Positions 34,286 to 43,080 of a stretch of DNA of 64,000 nucleotides are shown piece after piece. The translations under genes and the position numbers were made by a program. The notes below the pieces were generated by a model. It did no database searches. It was not told the origin of the DNA and saw nothing but the letters and a program-made list of their open reading frames with translations. The DNA is taken from contig NC_081408.1 in the NCBI RefSeq assembly GCF_030272615.1, positions 604,861,673 through 604,925,672 on the forward strand, written 5' to 3'. Source of the stretch: Cryptomeria japonica. Lineage: Eukaryota; Streptophyta; Pinopsida; Cupressales; Cupressaceae. Position 1 is the first letter of the stretch. Every line of letters starts with the position of its first letter.

Positions 34286-37200
34286 CTAGAAGAGGTCAAG
34301 ACATGGGAGATTTGGTTGGTTCCATTCGATGAGTTCAGGGTGGATAATGGGCATTACTTCATCAATTAGATTAAGTTCGTTAGAGGTATCAGTGAGGGTT
34401 AAGACAGTGTGGTGAAAGTCGTTGATGGTACTCTCCCTGTCAGAATCAGGCGTAGGATGAGACGTAGGGTCTGTGGAAGATGTTTCCAGCTCAGGTACCC
34501 AAGTGGTCTTTATCTGTGCTTCTCCGTAAACAGGGATGTCTTTGTGGGGCGGAGGTGGTGATGTGTCTTCCTCATCTGAAGTGTTAAGCTGTACAGAATC
34601 AAATTCCCACTCATGTGAGTCGGTCTCTGAATCACTTTCCAGCATCCGATTGCTATACCATACTGGGATGTCTTTGGAGTTAAACACGGCAGGTGTGATT
34701 GGTTTATGTATCTTTGTAGTGATCGGTGCTGCAGGAACCGTGATGGGATTTAAAGGATTTATCACTGGAAGTATCGGCAGTGTTGATTTAGTGGCTTCTG
34801 TGGGAATGGCTGGTGCCATAGATGTTGTTGTAGGTTTCCATACAGTTGTTGCTACAAATGGTGTTGCTGATGGGATTACTGGTTCATTTGGTGGGATGAT
34901 TGGCATTGTAGATGGTTGTGGTGGGTTTGTGAGCCTCGATGGGGCAGTGGGGATAGTGTTTGATGGTGCTTTGATTATGAAAGGTGTCCTCTTTGCAGTA
35001 GGTGGGCAAAATGGTTTGCTAGGTTTTCCTTTGAATTTGAGTTTAGGAAGGATCTCTTTTTCAAAACCGAGGCCTGTATTACCTTTGGGCTTGAATTCCG
35101 GCAGCAGCAGTTCGTGTCGTCCTTGTTTGCAGTATCCTAAAGCACTCTGACCATCATATCCCATTCTTTGCATAATGAGGAGGCCTTTGCCATATTGTTC
35201 CGTAGGAAGTGTAACTCGCGGTATGTCAGTGGTGATGGGATCCTTATAGATCCATTCCGCCAGGTCCTCATCTTGTGTTTCTTCCTCTTGACTCTTTCCA
35301 AGGATGAAAGGCGTTAAGGCACATGCTGGCGTGATTAGTGGTTGCTGGAGCAACTGCTGTGGTTTACCATGTGTTCTAGGAGAAGTGGGCATTTGTCCCA
35401 CACAAAAGAGCTGACTCAAGTTGTATTCTCCAGGACCTTCCTCTGCGACTTTCATCTTAAGCTTTTCTTGCTTGGGTATAGGAGTGTTTGAACTGGCAAG
35501 AGAGGTGGGACTTATATATGATGTGGAGGAAATGGCTTCCCTATTATTAGTAACAGTAATCTCTGGTTGATGGCTGATATTATGGCAAAATGCAAAGGGA
35601 TTTGCATCGCCCAGGATTGTGATCTCGACACCGTTATGTGGGAACTTGATACATTGATGGTAGGTAGATGGAACAGCTTGCATGGCATGTATCCAAGGTC
35701 TCCCTAATAATAGATTATATGGCAGAGGAAGGTCCAGAACCTGATAGATGATGTGCTTTACCACAGGGCCCACTCGGATTGGTAGTACCACGGCTCCTTT
35801 GGATGAACGCTCTGCATCATCATAGGCCTTGATGGTGATCTTCTTGCGAGGATCCACTGATTCTATTGCATATCCCAATGCTGTGACCAACTGTAGTGTG
35901 CAAATGTTTAGGCCTGCTCCATTATCTATCAAGACTCGCTTGATCCTGTGTTGGTTGACAAAGCCTTCAATGTGGAGTGAGGTGTTATGAGGTTGCTGGA
36001 ACGAAGAGTTGTCACTTTCGGAAAAAGTGAGACAAGGTGATGACTTTAGATTTCCAACCATGGCTTGAAATTGGTCCGTGTTCAGGTTTGCAGGGACTGA
36101 CGCTTCTTGGAGTGCTTGATCCAAGATAGTTTTATGAGAGGGTGACAGATGCAAAAGCTCCAAAATGGATATAAGCGCAGGGGTTTTGTCTAATTGTTCC
36201 ACAAGATTGTACTGTTTTGGATTGGAGGTGGTGCCTTGTGGAGCTGCCTTGATGGTGACCTTGCCACGACGTGTAACAACATTGCGATTGGAGGTGGGAT
36301 TTTTGAAGGTGATAGTTGCAATTTGTTCACTGGCATCATACAGGTGATTGACAGTGTAATTATACGCAACCTGCGTATAATCAGTGGTATCCGGACCTCG
36401 TCTGGAAGTGGAAGGACCCCTTTGATCTTGCGATGGAAGTGGATTTTTGAACATCTGATGATCATTATTGGTTGTTTTTGGGTCATGCCCTTCAATTTCA
36501 ATTTCTCCTCGGTCAATAAGATCCTGAATGAGATCTTTCAATCGGTGACAATTACTTGTCTTGTGTCCTCTTCCTTGATGGAACTCACAATGTTCAGTAT
36601 CTCTCCACCATGCCGGTTTGACTTGAGGCTCATAATTTGATAACTTAGGTAGAGTGATCAAATTCTGAGAAATGAGTTGTCGCATCATTGTTTCAATGGG
36701 TTCCCCTAAGGGAGTGTATGTGCGTTTTTGTTTTTGTGGACGAGGTCTTGGTTCATCATGAGATGTGATACGACTTTGATTAAGAGGAACATTTGTGTTA
36801 TTTTGAGGTGGAGGATTTTGTCCTGCAAACTGAACCACAGGTTGTGCATTTTGGACAGTCCGAGCATCCACAACCCCATCGTTGACAATATTTTTATTCT
36901 TATTCCAGAAGTTTGGTTTATCGCTATTGAAGCGCGGGCGAGGACCATCTTTTGGTTCATTAAAGATTTTGATGAGTCCTTTCTTGATGAGTGCCCGTTC
37001 ACACTTTATACCTTTGGTGATCATATCGTTAAAAGAATCTGTATCTTTGACATCCAGGTGAAATTCCATTTCTTCATTTAAGTTGGAAATGAAAATTTCC
37101 ACTAGTTCTCGTTCAGGTAACTGAAGAGAACGTCTGCTAGACATTTGGCGCCATCGTTGTAGGAATACTGAGAATAATTCACCTGGTTTTTGTTTGGTGT

Positions 37201-37975
37201 TACATAGATCAGCCATGGTGATGTCGCGTTCAATATTATAAGAGTAATGAGATAGGAACTTCTGGATGAGTTCCTCAAATGTTCTTATGCCACCTGGTAG
37301 TCGGGAAAACCATGATGTGGTTGTTCCTCCCAAGCTTTGGGGAAAAAGGCGCATTAAGTATGTGTCTTCATATGCAACTTCGAGACAAGCGGAATGAAAT
37401 TCTCGGACATGATCGCGGGGATCTCCCTTTCCTCTATATTTTTCGAATTTTGGTGTTTCGAACCCGCGTGGAAAGGGTGGCATATAAAGATTCCTATCAA
37501 ACGGATAGGGACAGATGTCGTGAAGTGAGAATTGATTGGTCTTAACACCACTATGAAGTTGTTGGGCGAGATTCTCAACTTGTTGCCGCAACATCTCTAT
37601 TTCATTAGGAGGAGGAGGTGGTGGGTTACCTCGAGGGATGTTATATCTGATGGGATCTCTACGCCTTTCCTCCTCATGGCGACTTTGTCTTTCTGATGCT
37701 TGTCTTAATTGGGCAAGATCAAAGTCAGAGGGGAGTTTGGCTCCTTCTTGAACGAGTCTTAAAAAGTGAGCATCCGCATTGCTCCTTAGTATTTCATCAA
37801 ATAATCTGTTAAAATGAGGATTATGCTGAACCCTTTCGATTGTTGAAGGAGTGGGTGTACCTGGGTTTTCATCATTCCCATTTCCTCCAAGTGCTTCTTG
37901 AAATTCATTGAGGTTGTCCTCTTCTTCCTCAATTTCTATTTCTCGTTGCCTTGATCGTGATCGAGTTTGAGCCAT
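34286..37975 (-). CDS. Gypsy1 gag-protease-G-patch polyprotein
   Basis: 1,229 codons, fully open, starting MAQTRSRSRQRE. Residues 1-150 are charged with a proline run (PPPPPP near 118). Gag proper is about 150-340: DICPYPFDRNLYMPPFP, MRLFPQSLGGTTTSWF, FLQRWRQMSSR. A zinc-knuckle variant, HCEFHQGRGHKTSNCHRLK, is at about 462-480, followed by LIDRGEIEIEG. The protease is at about 665-765: VLIDNGAGLNICT (catalytic Asp about 684) and YNLLLGRPWIHAMQA. A G-patch comes at about 925-975 (GLLIMQRMGYDGQSALGY, then GNTGLGF). A proline/threonine-rich acidic tail completes it. Gag forms the particle, the protease cuts the polyprotein, and the G-patch is an RNA-binding or helicase-activating module. It ends at TAG with coding similarity continuing beyond. 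Confidence 0.93.
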   Translation of the reverse strand: MAQTRSRSRQREIEIEEEEDNLNEFQEALGGNGNDENPGTPTPSTIERVQHNPHFNRLFDEILRSNADAHFLRLVQEGAKLPSDFDLAQLRQASERQSRHEEERRRDPIRYNIPRGNPPPPPPNEIEMLRQQVENLAQQLHSGVKTNQFSLHDICPYPFDRNLYMPPFPRGFETPKFEKYRGKGDPRDHVREFHSACLEVAYEDTYLMRLFPQSLGGTTTSWFSRLPGGIRTFEELIQKFLSHYSYNIERDITMADLCNTKQKPGELFSVFLQRWRQMSSRRSLQLPERELVEIFISNLNEEMEFHLDVKDTDSFNDMITKGIKCERALIKKGLIKIFNEPKDGPRPRFNSDKPNFWNKNKNIVNDGVVDARTVQNAQPVVQFAGQNPPPQNNTNVPLNQSRITSHDEPRPRPQKQKRTYTPLGEPIETMMRQLISQNLITLPKLSNYEPQVKPAWWRDTEHCEFHQGRGHKTSNCHRLKDLIQDLIDRGEIEIEGHDPKTTNNDHQMFKNPLPSQDQRGPSTSRRGPDTTDYTQVAYNYTVNHLYDASEQIATITFKNPTSNRNVVTRRGKVTIKAAPQGTTSNPKQYNLVEQLDKTPALISILELLHLSPSHKTILDQALQEASVPANLNTDQFQAMVGNLKSSPCLTFSESDNSSFQQPHNTSLHIEGFVNQHRIKRVLIDNGAGLNICTLQLVTALGYAIESVDPRKKITIKAYDDAERSSKGAVVLPIRVGPVVKHIIYQVLDLPLPYNLLLGRPWIHAMQAVPSTYHQCIKFPHNGVEITILGDANPFAFCHNISHQPEITVTNNREAISSTSYISPTSLASSNTPIPKQEKLKMKVAEEGPGEYNLSQLFCVGQMPTSPRTHGKPQQLLQQPLITPACALTPFILGKSQEEETQDEDLAEWIYKDPITTDIPRVTLPTEQYGKGLLIMQRMGYDGQSALGYCKQGRHELLLPEFKPKGNTGLGFEKEILPKLKFKGKPSKPFCPPTAKRTPFIIKAPSNTIPTAPSRLTNPPQPSTMPIIPPNEPVIPSATPFVATTVWKPTTTSMAPAIPTEATKSTLPILPVINPLNPITVPAAPITTKIHKPITPAVFNSKDIPVWYSNRMLESDSETDSHEWEFDSVQLNTSDEEDTSPPPPHKDIPVYGEAQIKTTWVPELETSSTDPTSHPTPDSDRESTINDFHHTVLTLTDTSNELNLIDEVMPIIHPELIEWNQPNLPCLDLF

Positions 37976-38415
37976 TTTTGTTTTGCAAGTTTGTTTTGAA
38001 GTTAATTGAAGATGATGATGAGTGGTGATGAAATGAAAGATTGATTGGTTGGTGATTTGTGTTGTATGTGGATCTCTAGCACTTTAAGGTAGATGTAACC
38101 GAAATTCCCTTTTTTTTGAATTGCTTGCTTGTTTTGATAAGTTTTGATGTGATAAGGTGCAGAGAAATCTGAGATGTGTTACAAATTTAACTACCTAGCA
38201 ATGAGAGGATTCACTCATGAACTAGTTTTAACCTGCGTAGATGTGTCTCTTAGGATGAGCTTATCCTAGATGTAGAAACAATCTAAAAAGTAATGTGATG
38301 TGTTTGATTTCAAGCAATATCTAAAAAGAGAATTTGGGACAAGAACCTCTTAATGCTTTGAGAATTTTTTTTTTTTTTGGGGATGGATTGATGATGGATG
38401 TTTTTGTTTTTAACT

Positions 38416-38799
38416 TCAATAAAAACTTTGTGTTACAAATGGAACAAACTCTACCTCTTCCCTTTCAGGTGTTGGTGGCACTTCTCGAGCTGTGTTGTAG
38501 GTGATACAGATGTTTGGGAAGAAGTTGGGATTAATCTTTCCTCCTTGATTTTTGTGATAACTCAGAGCTCTATATTGCATAAAAGCTCTGCGGTTCAATG
38601 ATTCTGAATCAAACTCGTTTGTTTTACCTTGAAGGTATAGACGCATGCGATGTAGAAAGACTCTATGTGAGACAAAGATTTGTCTATTGAGATAGAAGAA
38701 TTTCCTCCTTTTTATTAAAGCCTTTGAGCTCAATGGTCTCCTTTTCAAGTTGATATTCTGATGACACTTCTTCCTTCGCAAGATGTGAAGAATGGTCAT
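38416..38799 (-). CDS. Gypsy1 pre-gag small basic protein (conserved, function unknown)
   Basis: A 127-codon frame 440 bases before gag on the same strand. A protein of the same design lies at the same place in gypsy2 (46304-46663). Both start MT-x-x-HILRR, and share SK-x-LIKR-x-KF, SHR-x-FLH, LY-x-QGKTNEFD and GGKINP, and end with a proline-rich acidic tail (PPTPEREEVEF here). It is rich in Lys and Arg before the QGKTNEFD block. The frame is also open upstream to 38943, but similarity begins at the Met at 38799, so I chose that start. Ogre elements also have a frame before gag; whether this is related I cannot say. It may bind nucleic acid. Confidence 0.75.
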   Translation of the reverse strand: MTILHILRRKKCHQNINLKRRPLSSKALIKRRKFFYLNRQIFVSHRVFLHRMRLYLQGKTNEFDSESLNRRAFMQYRALSYHKNQGGKINPNFFPNICITYNTAREVPPTPEREEVEFVPFVTQSFY

Positions 38800-40303
38800 A
38801 AAAGTTGTGACTCTGTGTTGTTTGCAATTTGTTTTTGGTATTTTTGGTTGTGTTGACAGATGTTGGACGAATACTTGGTTGTTTGGAATTGATTTTTTTT
38901 TATTTTTCTTTGACAAGAAAACAAAGCAAGCACACAAACACAAGTTTGTAGCCTCAAAGGCTCAAATGAGTATGGGTCTAGATTAACCCAATCCTTGGAC
39001 TTGTTTCTGACCCTTCCTTTAGATTCATTTTAAGGTGTATTTCCAAAGCCTGAAGTCGGCTCAATTTACACTAGGTCTGTAAAACGAACACACTTCAAAC
39101 ACTCTTTATCCCTAAGGTCAAATGGCCAGTTGTGATAAATTTAGCCCACATCTTGATATTTCTTCGACTTTGGTACTACATACCTTATGAATCCCGCCGT
39201 GGCAGGTAAGGATGTGATATACTAAGTCTTGCACGAGCATAACAAATAGATGATCCCTATGATGGGGGAGTCACCACTTTTATCAAGCCACAAGTGACTT
39301 TTCAAAAAGCTATGTTTCTACTCAAGGAAATATGTATGGTGAGTATCTTGGGAGCAAAACCATCTATGCTCTTGCACTAAATTATACCTCAAATATCCTC
39401 AATCAATAGAACAAGTGGGCTACTACTTAAAGGTGTTTAGTCATGTTCGATGGCTTTGGACATAAGTTCATTCTGCAGTGACTCACTTAAGAGCCTTGTA
39501 ACTGGTGGTGGGGCCCATTTGTCCTTTCGGCCAGTTACACTGTAGGAACAGCTATACCCAAGGCTACAGCTTTCGCTCTCACCTGATTTCTATAGCGGCT
39601 CGAAGGATTTACCGCTCGAGGTCGTTCCCAAGAGTATCGATCTCTTGGCAGGCCTCTCTTAAAAAGATAAAATTTGAGTGTTACTAACACTTTTCTCTTG
39701 CACCTAGGACCACGAGAGCCAAGGGAGAGGATAGTGTGTGTTAGAAGTAGGACCACTCGACTGACTTTTGTGCACAAGCGTGCCAAACACGAAATTCACT
39801 TGTTCTTTTTAATCCAACATTTGCAAAGATGATCTAACTATTTGGAGATGTTGCTCCAACAGCCATGGTGTTCATTTTAACTTCAAAGCAATATGTTTTG
39901 TAATCTAGAAGTTGAAAGTCTTGGTCAACTTAATGAAAAACACGTTTGCATGAAGGAAAATTTGTTTTTGGCCAAAAATAAAGACAAGTGGATTGTTCTT
40001 TTTACTGCACCAAAAATTTGAAGTGTGGATTGTGATTTTTTTAAGTCCCAATTGATGCAAGAAAGAAAGTTTGTTTTGTTGATTTTAAGCACCAAAACAA
40101 AATGTATCCCTAACTAGAAAACAATGAAACTATTTTTTTTGTGTTTTTAAGCACTAAATAAAATTTTTTGTGATTTTGGTTGTGTTGTTAACCTGCACAA
40201 AGAAAAGAAACAAGTTAAGAAAATTAATGCTCACAGGGGGGGCTTCCACAAGCCTAATTTTTGATTTTTCGGTTACAAGTCCATTTGGGCGACACTCTGT
40301 CGC
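38800..40303 (-). other. Gypsy1 leader, non-coding, with conserved blocks
   Basis: No gene seen. A hairpin TTGGAG-ATGTTG-CTCCAA (plus-strand view, 39842-39859) is identical to the one in the gypsy2 leader. A 45-base block at 39699-39743 matches gypsy3 15867-15911. A homopolymer-rich stretch (T-run near 38368, outside this range) separates gag and the pre-gag frame. The leader is about 2.7 kb in total from primer site to gag, long for a gypsy element. Confidence 0.6.
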
Positions 40304-40583
40304 AATAGCGCTATTCTGTGTTTTTACAGAAGCGTTGATTAATACAAAAGCGCTAGTCTGCATGAGCAGAAGTGCTAATTTAAACAGTAGTGCTGAAAGA
40401 AAAGAAAATCCCGAGAAGACAAAAGCACTAGAATTATGTCAATAGCGCTGAAACTGTGACAATAGCGCTGGAATGTTGTCAATAGCGCTGAAACATTTTC
40501 AATAGCGCTACCTTATGGTCAATAGCGTTAAAAGAACGCATTCAATAGCGCTAAAACGCGTTCAATAGCACCGAAGCGCGACC
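40304..40583 (-). repeat. AGCGC-motif array (gypsy1 leader, after primer site)
   Basis: On the plus strand units starting AATAGCGCTG or a variant begin at 40421, 40441, 40461, 40481, 40501 and 40521 (spacing exactly 20), then 40544 and 40564. Less regular ones lie at about 40328, 40346, 40368 and 40386. The first ten bases of each unit are conserved (AATAGCGCTR), the next seven vary, and the last two or three tend to be GTC or TTC. AGCGCT is its own reverse complement. On the element strand the array starts about 50 bases after the primer-binding site. Confidence 0.88.
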
Positions 40584-40630
40584 TGTGTGACAATTTCAAC
40601 AAGCAAAATGTTAATTTTTCAAAAAATGAA

Positions 40631-40669
40631 ATCAGAAGGTTGTGTGTTCGATTCACGTCGGGTTCACCA
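40631..40669 (-). other. Gypsy1 primer-binding site, extended match to tRNA-Trp
   Basis: On the plus strand these 39 bases read like the 3' half of plant tRNA-Trp(CCA): the 3' side of the anticodon stem (ATCAGA), variable loop (AGGTT), T arm (GTGTGTTCGATTCAC), acceptor strand (CGGGTTC), discriminator A and CCA. By memory of the plant tRNA there is one mismatch (GTGTG for GCGTG, a CpG change). The match ends at tRNA position 38. The LTR starts two bases later at 40672. The usual site is about 18 bases. Confidence 0.8.
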
Positions 40670-40671
40670 AA

Positions 40672-42108
40672 TGATGCCCTCCTAAATGGCACGATGTTAG
40701 TCTATGATCAAATAACACAAAAACACACAAAACATTAGTGTTAATCAATCGAAAACTAATCTAAAAAGGCATACCAAAAGAGAGACTAAAAGCATGCAAG
40801 CATATTTAACTATCAAAGCAAACATGATGAGGCATCTCCAAATACCTCCTAACATACTCCTAGTTCCTTCTCCCTTGTTCCTCTCCTCTCCAAGTTCCAA
40901 AATAGTGTAGCTCTCAACAGCTTTTTGCACTATGGATGCTTATGGAGGATTGAGATTGTAGTATAGCTCCAAACATGAAATGAAAAGCTATTTTTTAATG
41001 CTAAAATGATGTATTTTACCAAAAAGACAAGATTTAGATTGTTTATGCTAAAATGCTCTCTAAAATGGTTATAGTCTAAATGCTTACAAGTTTTCAGGAT
41101 TTGGATTATGAAGGAATGGGCTCTATTTATAGGAAAAATGGAGCAATGGATGGCCAGGATTGAAAGGTTTAATCAAGGGTCAAGCTTGAAAGTTGGGGAT
41201 CCATGTGCACAATTTGCACCAATGAAATAGTGACAAGTGTCAACACAGGATTGGGTTGAGAAAAGAGGTTGGAGGCATTAAAGGCCTGAGAAGACCTCAT
41301 GGTTATCTAAAGGCTAAGGGTCAAGTCTAAATTAAGCTTACCCACTGGATTAGGAGTTAATGCAAGGATAAACCTTTGTGCAAATGATTAAGAGATAATC
41401 ATGGTCAAAGCATTAAATGCTTGATGAGACCCTTGGGTTAGATAGAGGTTGAGTCAAAACAAATGTTTTAACCATGTGGGAGGGTTTGGGTTAACCATTA
41501 ATGGTTATTGGAGACTTTGTGGATTAAGTGGTTGAAAGTTGGAAGCCTTTAATGGTTTTCAAAGACTTTGGGGTTTTTGGTGGTTGAAGGTTGAAAACCT
41601 TCAATGGTTATCCAAGACTTTGGGCCATTTGAGAAGTGACTCCATTTTGCTTAGGAATGTGACAATAATTAGGGGATGGATTAGGCTAATTAGGAAGGGG
41701 TTAGAAGAATCTAGAAGGGGATTAGATTTTGCAAGTGGATTTGGTAGGTGAGGGAAAATAGGATTTTATTAAAATAAAAATTCATTTATTTCAAAATGTG
41801 TGCAAGTTGCATTTGTAGGAAAATGCAAGTGGGGTGGGGATAATGATTTAAATAAATGTTTTATTTAATTTATTTAAAAGAGGAAAAGGGGGATTTTAAT
41901 CAAATAAATAGATTTATTTATTTAATTAATGGGAATTTGATTTTAATGAATTAATTAAAATAAATTGAGTAATTTATTTAATTAATAGAAGAATGTTTGG
42001 GGATGATTTAATTAAATATTAATTTAATTAATTGGTGGCTAGTGGATTTTTAATCAAATAAATACGAAATATTCATTTAATTAAAATGGACAGATTTGTG
42101 TGACTACA
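40672..42108 (-). repeat. Gypsy1 5' LTR (minus-strand sense)
   Basis: 1,437 bases, the same length as 24206-25642, with about seven base differences, nearly all transitions. The minus-strand core promoter TATAAATAG lies at 41123-41131, followed by AGCCCATTCC. It drives gag-pol leftward. CTTAG follows at 42109. Confidence 0.93.
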
Positions 42109-42619
42109 CTTAGTATATCAGAAGGGAAATGATTTTGATTTAAAAGTTTATGCTGATGCTGATTGGGCAGGCAACATTGATGACAGAAAAAGCACAAGTG
42201 GAGGAGGTTTCTTTTTAGGAGAAAGACTAGTGAGTTGGCTTAGCAAAAAACAAGGATGTGTTTCATAGTCAACAGCAGAAGCTGAATACATTGTTGCAGC
42301 ATTGAATTGTACCAACATTGCATGGATCAAACAACTGTTGGGAGGTATAAATGAGAAAGTTACCGAGCTAGTAACTATATTCTGTGACAATACTAGTGCC
42401 ATTAATATTTCAAAGAACCCTGTTATGCACTCTAAGACAAAGCACATATCTATCAAATATTATTATCTTAGAGAAGAAGCTCAAGAGAAGAAAGTGGTGT
42501 TGGAGTATGTTAGCACAAAGGAGCAAATAGCAAATATCTTCACCAAGCCAAAACCAAAGGACACTTTTGAATATCTCAGAAGTAAGTTAGGGGTCCTACC
42601 CCTATCTTCTACTCACTGA
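42109..42619 (+). pseudogene. Copia D RNase H, right part
   Basis: Continuation of the copia D coding region after gypsy1, beginning with the duplicated CTTAG. It holds YADADWAGNIDDRKSTSGG (catalytic Asp), EAEYIVAA (Glu), IFCDNTSAINISKNP (Asp) and KTKHISIKYYYLRE, and ends LPLSSTH with TGA at 42617-42619. One TAG (42265-42267) interrupts it. Together with 23120-24205 it gives a full-length copia RNase H. Confidence 0.9.
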
Positions 42620-43080
42620 CCGAGTTCGGTGAAAGCATCAATTCGATGACTAATGAATATCTTTTGGGAGTTGATGCTGAGTTATACACTTTAGGATGTT
42701 TTCTAAAAGTGTACTGGAATTAATATAGGAAATATTACAGGGAACAAGAATTGAAGACAAATGCTCCGACCGAGACTCAGTCGATACACAACAACAGGAA
42801 ATAACTTCTTACAGAAAGAAATTATGTTTTAGTTCTTTACTTTTTGGCATTGTTGTCAAAGGGGGAGAAGACTACTATGAAGGAGAGACGACTAAAAGAG
42901 AAGATCTATCAAGGGAGAAGACTTAGAGCAAACTGACCAAACTACAAATTGGAAAGAAGACTGAAAATGAAGAGAAATCTAATGTATGGGGGAGAGCATT
43001 TCAGCATTTCAGAATCACAGCAATCTGAATCTATTAAGGTCAAATCAATTGGTTTTGCCATCAATGCCAAAGGGGGAGAT
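42620..43080 (+). other. Copia D 3' untranslated region with polypurine tract
   Basis: Non-coding. Two copies of a purine-rich tract are present: GTCAAAGGGGGAGAAGA near 42857 and GCCAAAGGGGGAGAT ending at 43080, directly before the LTR. The second is the working polypurine tract; the first is probably a secondary one. The open stretch 42949-43173 crosses into the LTR and is not a gene. Confidence 0.75.

Larger units (their letters stand above)
24206..42108 (-). mobile_element. Gypsy1: Tat-type Ty3/gypsy element inserted in copia D
   Basis: LTRs of exactly 1,437 bases at both ends (24206-25642 and 40672-42108), with about seven differences by eye. CTTAG duplications stand outside (24201-24205 and 42109-42113). 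On the minus strand: 5' LTR (right), 39-base tRNA-Trp-like primer site, AGCGC array, leader, pre-gag frame, gag-protease-G-patch, reverse transcriptase, two RNase H domains, integrase, spacer, antisense PMD gene. Its own 3' internal end is missing. In its place is a 543-base copy of the copia D sequence that flanks the other LTR. The gag-pol frame has five stops and no frameshift, so it is recent but probably inactive. Confidence 0.92.

Noticed and set aside
34536-35150. 204-codon plus-strand frame opposite gypsy1 gag-pro
   Set aside because: It lies opposite the proline/threonine-rich tail and reads as Gly/Val-rich low complexity; gag-pro is the supported frame.
40421-40583. CRISPR-like array
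   Set aside because: The context is plant retroelements; the conserved core is about 10 bases and the filler 7-10 bases, far from CRISPR dimensions, and no cas gene is present.
40631-40669. Possible tRNA-Trp gene fragment
   Set aside because: Only the 3' half with CCA is present, and it ends two bases from an LTR. CCA is not encoded in nuclear tRNA genes, so it is a primer-binding site copied from a mature tRNA.
25643-42108. Two separate gypsy insertions at the same copia site
   Set aside because: Two independent insertions at the same base with the same CTTAG are very unlikely; one insertion followed by copying of an LTR plus flank, or an assembly error, is simpler.
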